Shown: positions 24,201 to 34,957 of the stretch, piece after piece | Layout of the letters: every line of letters starts with the position of its first letter | Numbering within the stretch: the first letter of the stretch is position 1 | Program-made: the position numbers and the translations under genes | Assembly (NCBI GenBank): GCA_033675265.1 | Contig: JAUJYZ010000276.1 | Coordinates: 186,001-250,000, forward strand | Direction: 5' to 3' | From: Actinostola sp. cb2023 | Taxonomy: Eukaryota > Cnidaria > Anthozoa > Actiniaria > Actinostolidae | DNA length: 64,000 nt | The notes under the pieces: generated by a model | Told to the model about the DNA's origin: nothing | Seen by the model: only the letters and a program-made list of their open reading frames with translations | The model's database searches: none

Positions 24201-26098
24201 CAATAGCAGTAAGTGTTTGTTTATCTATAACTTGTTACTACAGCTACAGTTGAACCTCTCCACAACGGCCACTTCGGGAGAAAATTTTGTGGCCATTGTG
24301 TACAGGTGGCCGTTATGGAGAGGGTTGAAAAACGATTAAATGTATGGGCTGGCTGTTGTTTGGGACAGAAAACCCCAGCGTTAGTAGAGGTTCGACTGTA
24401 GTAAGACCTGGCGACAGACCAATACAATACAACAAGCTATTACCGTATATCATCAATTTCTACTTGTGGTCCATATTAGCATTAGCCTCCCTCGCATCCG
24501 TTTTTAGTTCCGTCACTAAAAACGGATGCGAGGGAGGCAATATTACCATAAGTGCAAAGATGAAAATGGGTCCATACTACAGTGTATGTAAGCATAAGTA
24601 CAAGCACAGGAAATGGAGCAGTTTTGATCCTTGTGATTATGCTGCATTATTGTGCTAAATGCGAGAGGGTCATTTGAACATTGAAATATCAAAGGGTTCA
24701 TTATTTTGATTGACTTGTCACAAGTTCTGTTGTGTTGTGTAACCCTCGCCATACATCTTATAATTATCTTATATTATCTTTTTTTTCTTCCCCCCCTGTT
24801 ATTTTGTATGGTGGAAGTTTTGTAAATAAATAAATAAATAAATAAAGTATCTATAGGCAGAAGAGCGGCATACCGTATTTTCCGGTGTATTACCAGCACC
24901 GGTCTATTACCCGCACCTTGCTTGAATAATGGATAAATCAACAGATAACCCGCGGGTAATATGCCGGAAAATATGGTACTCAATAATCAAAGTTTTCCCA
25001 TTTTCTTGTTCTTGCGTTTTTGCTTGATTGTGCAATTGTGCTATCATTTCCATGAGTTATTATGCTTGCACTTTTGCTTGCAAGCATTACTAGTGAAAAC
25101 CAGGCTTAGTCTAGCCTCCTTTGCAGACGTTTTAGTTGGTTCGCTTTTCTCCCACCACAATGTTAACCAACTAAAACGTCTGCAAAGGAGACCACATATA
25201 GCTGATGTACTCTTCTGTCCTAATAATAATAATCTTTTTTTTTCACCAAGGAACTAGAGAAGGAACTTGATGAGCTGCTAGAAAAAGTTTCTTCTGATAA
25301 AAATGTTGCAAGGTTTGTATTAAGACCAGTCAGTACTTTATTTATGTCATGTGTGGGGGGGGGGGGAAATATTTCCTGGACAAGAAATTAACTTGAGCCA
25401 TACTCTCTAGTTTATAATAACCCCTTTCTAGAATATTTAAATGTGACTCCACCCCATCTACCATCCCATCTACCAGTACAAAGTATTTTCACAGGCTGCA
25501 AAACAGAAGAATTTAATTAAGAGGTTTCAGACCAGAATAAACTATTGGATGATTTGACATCGATTTCTGACCAATTCCAAGGTTGACCAAATTAGATGTA
25601 AACAGTGGCGCAAGGCATTGTGGGCTGCAGGGACACAGTCTTAAACACGAAACTGTGCTATAAAAGGGCCTGGCCAGGAAGCTTTCACCTTCAGTTGTCA
25701 CTGTGACATCTGTCAAAATGTTAAGAGCTCTGACAGCGCGGTCAGCTAACTGGGCGTGAAATTTGAATTGAAGTGGTTACTCAAGAATTTCAATAATATT
25801 ATTCATTCTTCGCAGTCATCAAGAACACATTATTCCCCAATGGTATAATATTAATTTTAAACGATATTATGGATGTCTAACTAACTGTCACTGCCATAGA
25901 CATACAATGTAGCCTGATTTTCAGACGGCTCATGTGTCACACGCTGTCGCTCCATCCCCAATTGGGGCTACCATAGACATGACTGGTGCATTGTTGATTG
26001 TGTCCTGTTTTAAAACGTTTGTAATACCATTTCCTTTCAGAAAACTCTGGAGAAAGATCAATGCCATTAATGTGCTCAGAGTAAAAAAGTATACGTAG
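9196..26098 (+). CDS. Coiled-coil protein with TSNAXIP1-N-like region (C6orf118-like), complete
   Basis: Twelve exons join without a phase conflict: 9196-9371, 10265-10398, 11412-11561, 13077-13258, 14091-14219, 14991-15175, 16579-16643, 17116-17195, 18012-18119, 24155-24208, 25251-25312 and 26041-26098. They give 460 residues, close to human C6orf118 (about 470). The N-terminus has the SGHLNPSKLL segment (about 35-44). Residues about 154-315 (from KKDQYKKTFIQSYLNQ to LYNHLESLAQDPSLSDKL) resemble the translin-associated factor X-interacting N-terminal domain, and about 300-445 is charged coiled coil (KREQERVATLEKEACQLLEE, then LKMELKEEEEKANKF). Proteins of this type are often expressed in ciliated cells and testis, so a ciliary or axonemal role is plausible but inferred. 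Intron 9 holds the 36-bp minisatellite. The gene model is strong; the orthologue name is less certain. Confidence 0.78.
10112..10190. repeat. Duplicated 45-bp segment separated by a poly-C tract
   Basis: The segment catatatattatgtaattattgggagtac (written here as two parts: catatatattatgtaa and ttattgggagtac) appears twice, each copy followed by a run of C (19 or more after the first). It lies in intron 1 of the TSNAXIP1-N gene. Confidence 0.8.
10485..10945. repeat. Two diverged direct copies of a roughly 150-bp element
   Basis: The block at about 10495-10650 and the block at about 10815-10945 share tgaccctgcttgaggtgtgg / cgaccctgcttgaggcatgg, the adjacent ggggcaccc and cctcatgaggga motifs, and the tttgcctaaattatattca end. 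They lie in intron 2. No coding capacity is supported. Confidence 0.75.
11226..11351. repeat. Fold-back hairpin element
   Basis: The arms tagcctgcgtagcaagtgtt and aacatgcttgctaagcaggcta are imperfect inverted repeats around a T-rich/A-rich core with mirrored ccgtgcggaag and cttccgcgtggc-type segments. Intron 2. Confidence 0.75.
11819..11949. mobile_element. MITE, TAGAGTCG family, copy 3 (left-truncated)
   Basis: Matches the family from agtgggaag through the CCAAT-like segments to the right-end ccactcatacga, then a degraded terminus. Intron 3 of the TSNAXIP1-N gene. Confidence 0.75.
12317..12991. mobile_element. Long fold-back element, about 675 bp
   Basis: Arms of more than 200 bp are imperfect reverse complements: actggtttctttctggtgca (about 12361) pairs with tgcaccagaaagaaaccagt (about 12933), and tttagtatgggattttgccg (about 12547) pairs with cggcaaaatcccatactaaa (about 12802). 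The inner arms continue through cataacttcgcaga / tctgcgaagttatga. Intron 3. Likely a fold-back transposon. Confidence 0.85.
13724..14048. mobile_element. Fold-back MITE with tgacgtca-type ends
   Basis: Inverted arms: gatttccgaagcgatgacgt matches the complement of acgtcacacttcggtattct, and cgctttatcaactttcgatc matches gatcgaaagttgataaagcg. A solo half-copy lies at 38130-38325 in parkin intron 4. Intron 4 of the TSNAXIP1-N gene. Confidence 0.82.
15813..16013. mobile_element. MITE, TAGAGTCG family, copy 4
   Basis: Left end tagagtcattttcgtaagag, right end actcattacggaaaacaact; the interior has caaccaatcacagcgc and caaccaatcagaatgc. Intron 6. Confidence 0.85.
16150..16450. mobile_element. Fold-back element related to the one at 47993-48390
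   Basis: Shares caaaatgaactccagaaatg, gcagctcgaaattagtaaaa and the gacacaggagaaa segment with the 47.99-48.39 kb element. Arms around aaaatcgaatgttttctaag are mirrored. Intron 6. Confidence 0.7.
18160..23451. repeat. 36-bp minisatellite, about 145 units, in intron 9
   Basis: The unit reads gatagatgaaacatgagaaa followed by gagtgttagaaaaagt, with recurrent variants: cacgag for catgag, gtcagaaa for gttagaaa, aaacagtg for aaaagtg, gagagatg for gatagatg. A rarer 30-bp insert variant with gagtttgtttgtttgtttga occurs near 18545, 19240 and 19330. It starts about 40 bp after the donor of exon 9. The 36-bp length keeps all frames in register, so the stop-free minus strand gives frames of up to about 1,000 codons with no other sign of coding. 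On the plus strand, units with cacgag read LEKVIDETRERV without stops while catgag units put in TGA. Confidence 0.98.
23452..23827. mobile_element. Tc1/mariner-type MITE inserted in the 36-bp array
   Basis: 376-bp element with roughly 30-bp inverted termini (left cagtaaacacccgcataaaa, right ttatgcggttgtttactg), flanked by duplicated TA at 23450-23451 and 23828-23829. Removing it restores a repeat unit reading gtgatatatgaaac. Array units resume at about 23832 and continue to about 23930. Confidence 0.88.
24247..24398. mobile_element. Pogo/Tc1-type MITE (cagttgaacctctcc)
   Basis: Inverted ends cagttgaacctctcc and agaggttcgactg flanked by TA. A related fragment begins at about 45183 (gtcgaacctctccacaacga) in parkin intron 5. 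Intron 10 of the TSNAXIP1-N gene. Confidence 0.8.
24468..24546. repeat. Perfect hairpin element
   Basis: The arms attagcctccctcgcatccg and cggatgcgagggaggcaata flank a short loop around tttttagttccgtcactaaa. Similar gcctcctttgcagacg hairpins occur at 25110-25195, 31888-31945 and 36376-36446, all probably tiny MITEs of one type. Confidence 0.75.
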
Positions 26099-26226
26099 CT
26101 TCAGCACATGCCAGTAGTAGTTCCTTTACAGCAAACAGAAATGTCATCACAAATTTGTAAATTGTACATGAAAGAAGATTCATTACTGCTGTAGGGGACA
26201 GATGAATCCATATTTATTTAGTGTCC

Positions 26227-26377
26227 GGCCCCGGTTGCACAAAAGGTGAATATAGCGCTATCCACCGGATAAGTCTTATCCAACGGATAAAACTGATGCA
26301 GTTATCCAATAAAATTTATCTGTTGGATAGGACTTATCCGGTGGATAGCACTATCCACCTTTCATGCAACCGGGGCC
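26227..26377. mobile_element. Hairpin MITE with ggccccggttgca ends
   Basis: The ends ggccccggttgcacaaaagg and cctttcatgcaaccggggcc are inverted. The arms continue through tatccaccggataagtctta and the complementary aggacttatccggtggata. Confidence 0.88.
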
Positions 26378-26740
26378 AGACATTTTAACCCTTTGTATGA
26401 TACAAAACAAAGCTGAAACTACAATAATTATTGTATTTCTTTGAATTTGAATGAATAATTGATCATCACCTTTACTGGTCCTTTGTCCCCTCCCCTCCTT
26501 CCCCCATTTCAATGTTGATCCAGGCATTGTGCAAAATGGGTTTAGCCAAGGTCATGTGCATGCCGGTGATCCACAATTCCTTCCAACATTGATTCAGGGG
26601 GATGGGGGACATGATATGTTATAAAATCCCTAAAAGTATGCAAAAATCCTCTAAGAAATCTATCGCTACTCGATTAGCAAATATGAATTAAAATGGTATT
26701 TGTGTCTGTTCTCTCATTTCAAGAGCAAAACATATATGTT

Positions 26741-26914
26741 TAGAGTCGTTTTCATATGAGTGGGAAACCTACGGCACGGAGTTACGGTCACGGTATGGAA
26801 TTGAAGACATCTATTCAACCAATCACAGCGTGCAAAATCATTGCTCAGCCAATCAGAATGCTTGGACACGGCACAGTCTACCGTAACTATTTCCCACTCA
26901 TACGAAAACGACTA
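26741..26914. mobile_element. MITE, TAGAGTCG family, copy 5
   Basis: Left end tagagtcgttttcatatgag, right end ctcatacgaaaacgacta; carries both CCAAT-like segments. It lies in the intergenic interval downstream of the TSNAXIP1-N gene. Confidence 0.88.
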
Positions 26915-27307
26915 TCTCATCGTTCACTACATACATTGTAGTACTTATCATAAAAAGTTACAAGTTTACAATATATTTTATTTGTAAATGCGAGGATAAT
27001 TAATTGTATTGTTTTATAAATATGAAGAATGTACAAAGTTTATATATTTATTGGACAAAGTTATGATCAAATGTTAACTGGTGTTAAATGTTTTTAATAA
27101 ATATTTCATTTGCTTGTTATTCAGGCCCTTGGGTCTCTCTCCTTTTATCTGTTTGTCGCTCAGGGCTTTTACCACTCTTCACATTACTTTGGAACCACTT
27201 AAAGTTATGACTGGGAGTTTGTAGGACTTCTGTCAATCATAAACAATAATTATGCCCAGTGTGACTTCTTTGATACCTTTTAAAGTATCAAAATATTAAG
27301 TATTAAA

Positions 27308-29966
27308 ATACTCCAGTTTCAAGTTGTTTAGCCACCGCTGTACTCCTTGACAACCCGTCCACACTAATCCGTTTTTGAATACCTTCCGTTTTCCTTTGAC
27401 CGAAAAAGAATAAAAAGCTCTGCGTCCACACTAGCGGTTTCACATCGTTTATATGATCCAAAGATACGTTTTCATCACCAGGGTCTGCTTGGACGTTTTT
27501 TTCTGTTCAATGCGCATGCTCCAGTAGCGCCAGCGATACTATCGGCTATAATAATAATTCCCGCTGGAAACTGGGGCTGAGTTGTGATGTAGAGTTTCTG
27601 AAACGCTCCGGTTGTGGACGTAATAGACCACTTCACGATGTAAGGTGAATGCTGGGTAATCAGGGCAGAATTATTAAGAGAGATACGGGCGAAAGATAGA
27701 TTTGACTTCGTATCTCCATGTTTAGTCTAACTTTTGAAATAAAACTTTTTTGTGCTGATCGAGAAAGCTTATATCTATCGTTCTTGAAGTTTTTTGGCAG
27801 ATTGAGCCCGATTTGTAAATGTAGGAAATGTTTTACTTGTAAAATGTGCTTATTTCGCCGTAATTCGATCGGACGCACGTAGATCAAAACAATGGTTTTA
27901 CTCAAAAAAATATTTTCTTGACTCACTATTTCATTCCATTGGCCCAGAAAATTTACAAAAGCTACATAAAAGGTTTCTCGATCAGCACAAAAAGTTTTAT
28001 TTCAAAAGTTAGACTAAACATGGAGATACGAAGTCAAATCTATCTTTCGCCCGTATCTCTCTTAATAATTCTGCCCTGATTACCCAGCATTCACCTTACA
28101 TCGTGAAGTGGTCTATTGCTTCTGAAAGCTGCGGTTTTGCCGTCCACAGTAAAACAATAGACCTGCATTTTCAAAAGTCTACGGCTTTGTAAAGCGTTTT
28201 CGAAACGCTGTGGCTATTTGACCGGCAGCCGGTCAATGACCTCAAAATACTATTTGACCGGCAGTTTTCAATTTTCGGAAATTTCTCCTATAAAAAAACA
28301 ATCGTACTCGATTCAAAGTATTCTATCTTTATTTAGAAATGGTAGCGATTATAGTTAATAGCGCTGTAATGTCGAACTAGCTCTATTTCTCTAGCCTGGG
28401 CATACTATGTAACGCGTAAATAAGCGACACTTGGAAAATATTACGACTCGATCGATCGATCTACCGGTCACGCTTCTCCAATTCTTAAATGACCGGCAGT
28501 TTTCAATTTTCGGAAATTTTTACACGGGTTACACTGGGATTTTGTTTGACCCTATCACAGACCTTCAAAAGAGCGATTTTGCGTACTCTATCCCGGCCCA
28601 GACCGAAGCTAGAAATCAATGCCTGACTAAAACGTAGAGTGGAGCGTGATCGGGGGTAAAACTCATACCCTATCCCAGACTAAAAGGACAACTTGGATAC
28701 CCTTCCCTATAAGGCGGCACATACCCGTATAGCTTATATATGGGATAACCCCCCTTCCCCCGGGGGGAGGCGTACAGTCAACTCTCGTCTCTCGAACTCG
28801 TTCGGGACCGTCATTTGATATCCGTAATAGCGAGAGTCCGTAATAGCGGGGTGCGAAGAAAAAGGACGATCTAATCCACTTAAAACCAATGACTTTGAAA
28901 TTGATTGATGATCAAAATGGGAAACATCATAATGCAGCTGTCCGTCACTCAACGCATATAAAAAATCGTTCATTCAGTCATAGCTGTAATAGTAAAAGTT
29001 TGTTATAGCGGGAGTTGTCTTCAGTCATTTACGCAAGGAGTTGACTGTATGCTGTCTGTCAGTCCTGCAGGGGATCGATCGGGTAATTATCGAGTTACGC
29101 GATCGAAACCTCACCTATTTTTTGTTCTTTGTATGACCCCCCCCTTCAACACTTCTCGGGGGGAAATGAACAATTTGATGCTTTTTGAAGGAAATGCGCT
29201 ATAGATGGAAAACAAATATGAGTACTTTTTGAGGTTAGTAAAGGCTAAAATTCTAAGGCTCCGCGATGTGCTTGCTTGTTTTTATTGGGGGGAGAAATTT
29301 CCGAAAATATTCGATTGCCGGTCAAATAGTATTTTGAGGTCATTGACCGGCAGTCTGCTACTCACTCGTTTGCATAGTATGCCCAGGCTAGAGAAATAGA
29401 GCTAGTTCGACATCACAGCGCTAACTATAATCGCCTACCATTTCCAAATAAAGATAGAATACTTTGAATCGAGTACGACTGTTTTTTTTTGGGGGATAAA
29501 TTTCCGAAAATTGAAAACTGCCGGTCATTTAGGAATTGGAGAAGCGTGACCGGTCGATCGATCGATCGAGTCGTAATATTTTCAAAGTGTCGCTTATTTA
29601 CGCGTTACATAGTATGCCCAGGCTAGAGAAATAGAGCTAGTTCGACATTACAGCGCTAACTATAATCGCCTACCATTTCTAGATAAAGATAGAATACTTT
29701 GAATCGAGTACGATTGTTTTTTTATAGGAGAAATTTCCGAAAATTGAAAACTGCCGGTCAAATAGTATTTTGAGGTCATTGACCGGCTGCCGGTCAAATA
29801 GCCACAGCGTTTTCGAAAACCTCTATTTTCGGAGATAAACATCGTTTTAGTGTGGACGCTCGGTAAAAAAGCATAAAAAAGTATGCATGGACGGGGCCTT
29901 AGCCTCATTTCTGATACATCTTGTGAAGAGTAGAAAGGGTGTCTAAACAACTTGAAACTGGAGTAC
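27308..29966. mobile_element. Nested fold-back elements, outer limits
   Basis: The outer arms tactccagtttcaagttgtt (about 27309) and aacaacttgaaactggagta (about 29946) are inverted. Nested inside are a complete fold-back at 27623-28117 with near-perfect arms (aatagaccacttcacgatgt to acatcgtgaagtggtctatt), a larger one at about 28194-29819 with repeated gaccggcag motifs, and within that a TA-flanked element at 28775-29047. At least four insertions stack here. Confidence 0.82.
28775..29047. mobile_element. Pogo/Tc1-type MITE (cagtcaactctcg)
   Basis: Inverted ends cagtcaactc and gagttgactg flanked by TA at 28773-28774 and 29048-29049. It lies in the core of the larger fold-back. Confidence 0.75.
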
Positions 29967-30227
29967 CTACAGTACATGTACATTGTACATGCAGTCATGG
30001 CTTTAGTCCAGTGGGGTGGTTATGCAGTAAATATAATGAGAGATTATAGCAAATTCAACACAATGCAAAAAGAGCTCACAAGCTAACATACACCTAAGTT
30101 TGGCATTGCAAAAGCTTGAATAAACATTTTACGTGTTGACAATTGAAGGGCTACCTGCAAGAACAATGTGAGTGATAAGACTTATATCTGATCGAAATTA
30201 TCGTCAAGATTCTTTGAATTTCAAAGG

Positions 30228-30440
30228 AGAATACTCCAGTTTCGCGTTGTTTAGAGATGACTGCTGTCCTTGACAAAAGACGCATTTGTACAGGCTTAGC
30301 CTCGATTCAGAAAACAGTTCGTGCAATTCAAAAATGTTTATTGTTTCATGTCAACATTTTCTCGTGTTCTTGTTGATATTTCAGGTGAATAATTTACACT
30401 GACTCGAGGCTAAGCCTGTACAAATGCGTCTGTCACTAAG
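30228..30440. mobile_element. Fold-back element (gacgcatttgtacaggctta)
   Basis: The left arm aagacgcatttgtacaggct pairs with agcctgtacaaatgcgtct at about 30411. Related to the element at 39826-40075 (gcctgagcaaatgcgtcttt). Confidence 0.78.
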
Positions 30441-30822
30441 TACAGTGGTTGTACAACGTGATCTGTGAACGCGAAAAGGGACTTTGGGTTTTGATCAAGT
30501 CAAATACTCCGTTTTTGCAGGGAACCCTTCAATTGCACTGGATTCTCAGTAGCAGCCGGCAACCGATTTTAGATGGTCAGCGGTCCTCCGCTACACTCCA
30601 CTCGTCTGAAAGTCAGGCTGCCGGCAACCAGCCCATCTGTTCTGACTATGAAAATCAAAACCCAAATTCTCCTTTGAAATTCAAAGAATCTTGAGGAGAA
30701 TTTAGATTTTGATCAGAGATCACCTATGTTGTTTTTACAGGGAGCCCTTCAATTATTGTGATGTGGTTCAATGATAATGTAGTGAGTACAGTCTGTCTGT
30801 CTTCATGTCGCAATGCAATCTT

Positions 30823-33197
30823 CTAAGGAATCTCCCCATAACTTTCCGCATCAAAGGCTTTTCTGGCCTTTTTGAGTTCTTCATTCATTGTAAGAAGATC
30901 CTGAAAAGAGAATAATGATTAATCATACTGCTGTTATATTCGACCACACAAGATGAAAGTGTATCTGTCTCAGTCTGTCTATCTGTCTGTCTGTCCATCC
31001 ATCTGTCTGTCTGTCTCTGTCTATTGAGATCTAGATATTCAACTTTGCAATAGACTTGGACCATGAATCATACGTATACATGTACATGTAAACATATATG
31101 TACACTATGTCACGAATGCTGAATGTGGCATCTTTGAATTACAGCAGCTGACTGGAAAGCTTGTACTTACATATAATATATATTTACATATATATTTACA
31201 TATATATTTACATATATATGTAAATAGCAATAATTATTAACCCTGCGATTTTTTCATTGCTGACAGAACTACCCTGAATTTTAAATAAAGGTTTTCATTC
31301 ATTCATTCATACTGTATACTTGTAAATATAACCCTGTATAAATAGTGTAAAATAAAATGAACTGAAACTGATGTCTAGAATCTAATAATTGCAAACTAAT
31401 TTGCAACTGTGACTTGTTGAATGTGTACATGTGCATGACTTTGTACTGCCATACAAGAATAGTACCAGTGACATGTTTTAAAATCAGATGTAGTTAAATC
31501 TAGATTTCAATCAGAGATATTGTACGGACCCTAGCCTCCTCTGCAGGCAACTCTTCATTCGGAAAAAATCAGAAAAATTAGGGATCCCACCTCGGCCTTT
31601 GGCCACCATATCCTAAGGTTGCCAGCGGAGGAAGCTACACGGACCCCTTCAGCCGATTGCAAGCTGATTGCAAGCATTCAAACTACTAGTTGTTGTGATT
31701 CCAGTAGTGGGATGTTTTACAAGATGTGTTGTGTATAATAGTACTGTACCTTTACTCTGGCGTATTTCTTGGGATCTTTTCTGATCAAAAACACAATGTC
31801 TTCACAGTGAACTTTGCCTTTCTTTCCTACTTCCATTGCTTTCAAGGTCTGTCAATAACAGTTCAATAACATTTATAAATGATTTCAGTCTCCTTTGCAG
31901 ATGTCAAGTTGCGTGATCCCTGACAGCAGCAAAGGAGACTATTCACAGGGGGAATAACAAAAAATATCTAGCCTGTGTATGAAAGGGAAGTGGGAGTAAC
32001 ACAGGAGTGGTCATGTACATGTACATGAGATCAATGATGGGGAGGTACAAATGAAGCTCAAATGATAACAGTCCATAGTGTAATCCCCCAAAAAATTCCT
32101 CCATAAATTTGGGATCTAAAAACAGTCAATATAAATTTGTAAATGTTAAATCCCAAAAATTCCCTTTCAGGTCCCCATCACTCAAGATATACATGTACAA
32201 TATACCCCTTGAGAGGAGAGTCACTATAATATAAACACCTGTATTCCCTATAGATCTATAGCTACACTGTACATTTACATGCATTTATATTATTTCGATA
32301 GTTAAAGTTTTGCACCACATACCATTTCTGTGATGTATTCAATGACCAGATCTTCAAGAAAATCCACAGATTCTGTGTAGGGACATTGATCATCACCAAA
32401 GCCATACATCATACATCGTACTAAAACATTATCAAACAATAATATTATAAAGGATATGACCAATTCAATCATATATGTACATTCTATAGACTATAAAGTG
32501 AGTACATGTGTATATTATTAATTTGTAATGCAGTCTGTATTAATACTCTAGTAAGAGTGAAGATTTATCTGGAATTCTGGAAAATAAAATAAATAAAACA
32601 TAGCTTAAGCTTACTTATAGACAGAAAAATGGCAGAATCAATTAATTTTATCTCAATAAAATTGTGGTCGAATATGGATATAAGCCTTAGTAATAATGTT
32701 ACAGCCATCAGTTTGTTAAAGAAAATACATGCAAAATCAAACCTTCAAAATTAAAATGCATTAAGCTTATACAAATGTAGACCGGTGTGCATGTAGTGAT
32801 GTATTAAAGTCTTACAATAGTTACATGTAAATTCAATTTCAATGGTTAAAGTGAATTACAGTATCTATAACACCGTGAAAATGAGTACTTAACTTTACTG
32901 ACGTTTCGAGCCTTAGCCCTTAGGTACATGTAGTGATGTACTGTCTATAACTAGTGTAGACGTGTTGAATAGAATATCAAGCAAATAATAGACGACTTAC
33001 ACTCTTTGTGAAACAATCTTTTACGCTTTCCACTGCTACTGTCCATGCTAGTCGATGGTTCTTCAACCTTTGAAAATCAACAGTACATCGAACTACTTGA
33101 GTGAACTCTTGTATAATCGTAGTTCGTACTGATTAAACGTATATTTTACCTGATCAAAGTGATCGGCCACTTTCGACTCTTCCACATCATCCGCCAT
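30823..33197 (-). CDS. TAF13: TFIID subunit TAF13, complete
   Basis: Five minus-strand exons, 33197-33150, 33067-33001, 32420-32323, 31848-31750 and 30900-30823, join with GT-AG introns and consistent phases to give 129 residues (human about 124). After an acidic, Ser-rich N-terminus comes the basic KRKRLFHKEL motif (30-39), then the histone-fold region with RCMMYGFGDDQCPYTESVDF, IEYITEMTLKAMEVGKKG and the highly conserved EDIVFLIRKDPKKYARVKDL, ending in a helical MNEELKKARKAF tail. TAF13 pairs with TAF11 through its histone fold in the general transcription factor TFIID in the nucleus. The start ATG lies in a caagatggcgg context. The gene is divergent from parkin. Identity is firm. Confidence 0.97.
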
Positions 33198-34957
33198 CTT
33201 GTTTCGAGCTGTCTTACCACAGGAATCCCACCAAGTTCCTCCTAGTATCTTCGATCCATTTAAAAAATAATAATAATAAGAATGATAATTTGAAAGATAC
33301 TTATAAAAAAAAATACATCAATCAAACAGGATTGAAAAATATATCAATAAGAGTGACTTGAGCATTTTTAGTTTAGTTTACATTTTTTTTTTCATGGGCT
33401 TCCTGTGTTTCATAGCTAGTTCCCAGATCACTCAGAATTTTTATTTTATTTTTGGTTTCGCTTTGGAGTTGGTCGCGGAACAGTAACGACTCTTTATAAG
33501 GTAAGATCAATGGAGCTAACTGTAACAGTAAGACTTTCGATAGGTAGAGGGAGGTTTACGAGGATATATCCAGTACCATGGATAACTATTGTAGAGAAAT
33601 CGCAATGGCGTGAGGTTCGAAATTTGACTCCAGTTTCCAGGAACTGTGTGTGTTTAATAGCTTCATAGGAGGAAGCTGAGGACTTTATGCAGTCTTCTAT
33701 ACAGCTGTGAGTCAGACAATTTGGGACCGTTGCGTGGCCTGAAACCAGTTTCTACTGGTACACTGTACGGTATATGCATGCAGCCCCAATCATTGTGTGA
33801 CACATGTAATCTGATGCTGTACATGTACATTATAATTAGGCTTAATCCTATTTCTGGTTTGCAATCATTCCCTGGATATTTAAGCTTAACTACAAAGACC
33901 CAGCCATGTTGGTGGTACAAACCAGAGAAGCTCATTAATGAGAAATGCTTTGTTATTGCATGGGCACCAACATGCATGGCCACCATGACATATAATTACA
34001 TGCAACCAAGCAATAATATTGCTATGTTGACACAGCAGCCATATTGGTGGTACAAACAAGACTTATATATATATATTCATATATATTAATTTTTCATATA
34101 TTTTTTCATATTGGGAATTCATCAGGGGTCGGGTATACTGGGTAACCTTCTTATTGGGTGGGACGTGGTGTAATGTATTTTAAAGGGGACTTCGTGTCCT
34201 ATTGTACAACACCTGCCTTATGGGCGAATCTTGGGGGAAAAAAAAAAAAAAAAAAAAGACAAGCTCATTAATGAGAAATGCTTTGTTATTGCATGGGCAC
34301 CAACATGCATGGCCACCATGACATCACGTGCAACCAAGCAATAATATTGCTATGTTGACACAGCAGCCATATTGGTGGTACAAACAAGACAAGCTCATTA
34401 ATGAGAAATGCTTTGACATTGGCCACCAACAGACATACATGTATCCACCATGACATCACATGGTCAGCTACATGTAACTGAAGAAATCTGTGAATGTGCT
34501 CCTATAAATGAATGCATTAATTTATTCCATTTCAAAGTCCAAGGACTTGAAGAAATGATTTCAAGTCCTTGGACCTTTACAGGATTTAGAGGTACATGTA
34601 CTACAATGTACATGTGGTACAAATTACAACTGCCTGATTGGCTATAGTTATAAATGTATCTCATGAATGAATAATTAAGGAGGTTAATTTTGAATTGAAC
34701 TTGAAGGTGTGAAATTTAGGCAGTACATTCCCTTTTAAGGCAGTACTAGTGTTGCCACAGGTAGTCCAACCATTGCTTCCGAGGCTTCGTATAATTTAAA
34801 TACAAAATAATATTTGTATTCGCTGAACTACTACATTTTTGCGGGATGCACACAGGGAGCCCAAACTGGTGGAAGGATTTAAATATCAAATGTAGTCTGT
34901 ATTATAATGCAAGATTTTGTTTCTTTAATTTTCATTAGGCCGTCCAATCCTGCAAGC
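33188..34957. promoter_or_regulatory. Divergent intergenic region, TAF13 / parkin
   Basis: The 1.76 kb between the two start codons holds the YY1-like ccgccatcttg over the TAF13 start (33191-33201), degraded duplicated sequence at 33.9-34.46 kb, and an AG acceptor at about 34937 just ahead of the parkin ATG, which suggests an upstream non-coding parkin exon. No TATA box is evident. Confidence 0.4.
33895..34460. repeat. Direct duplications interrupted by a poly(A)-ended insertion
   Basis: The segment aagctcattaatgagaaatg, followed by ctttgttattgcatgggcac, occurs at about 33928, 34261 and (shortened) 34390; the gctatgttgacacagcagcc segment occurs at 34021 and 34350. Between the first two copies, about 34067-34257 ends in a run of more than 20 A and is bordered by short direct repeats (aagac), the look of a SINE-type retroposed insertion. 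That reading is inference. Confidence 0.6.

Larger units (their letters stand above)
26099..30822. other. Gene-free interval between two convergent genes, mostly transposon fold-backs
   Basis: The + strand TSNAXIP1-N gene and the - strand TAF13 gene converge here. Contents: the hairpin element at 26227-26377, MITE copy 5 at 26741-26914, the nested fold-backs at 27308-29966 and a related fold-back at 30228-30440. No additional exon is supported. Confidence 0.8.
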
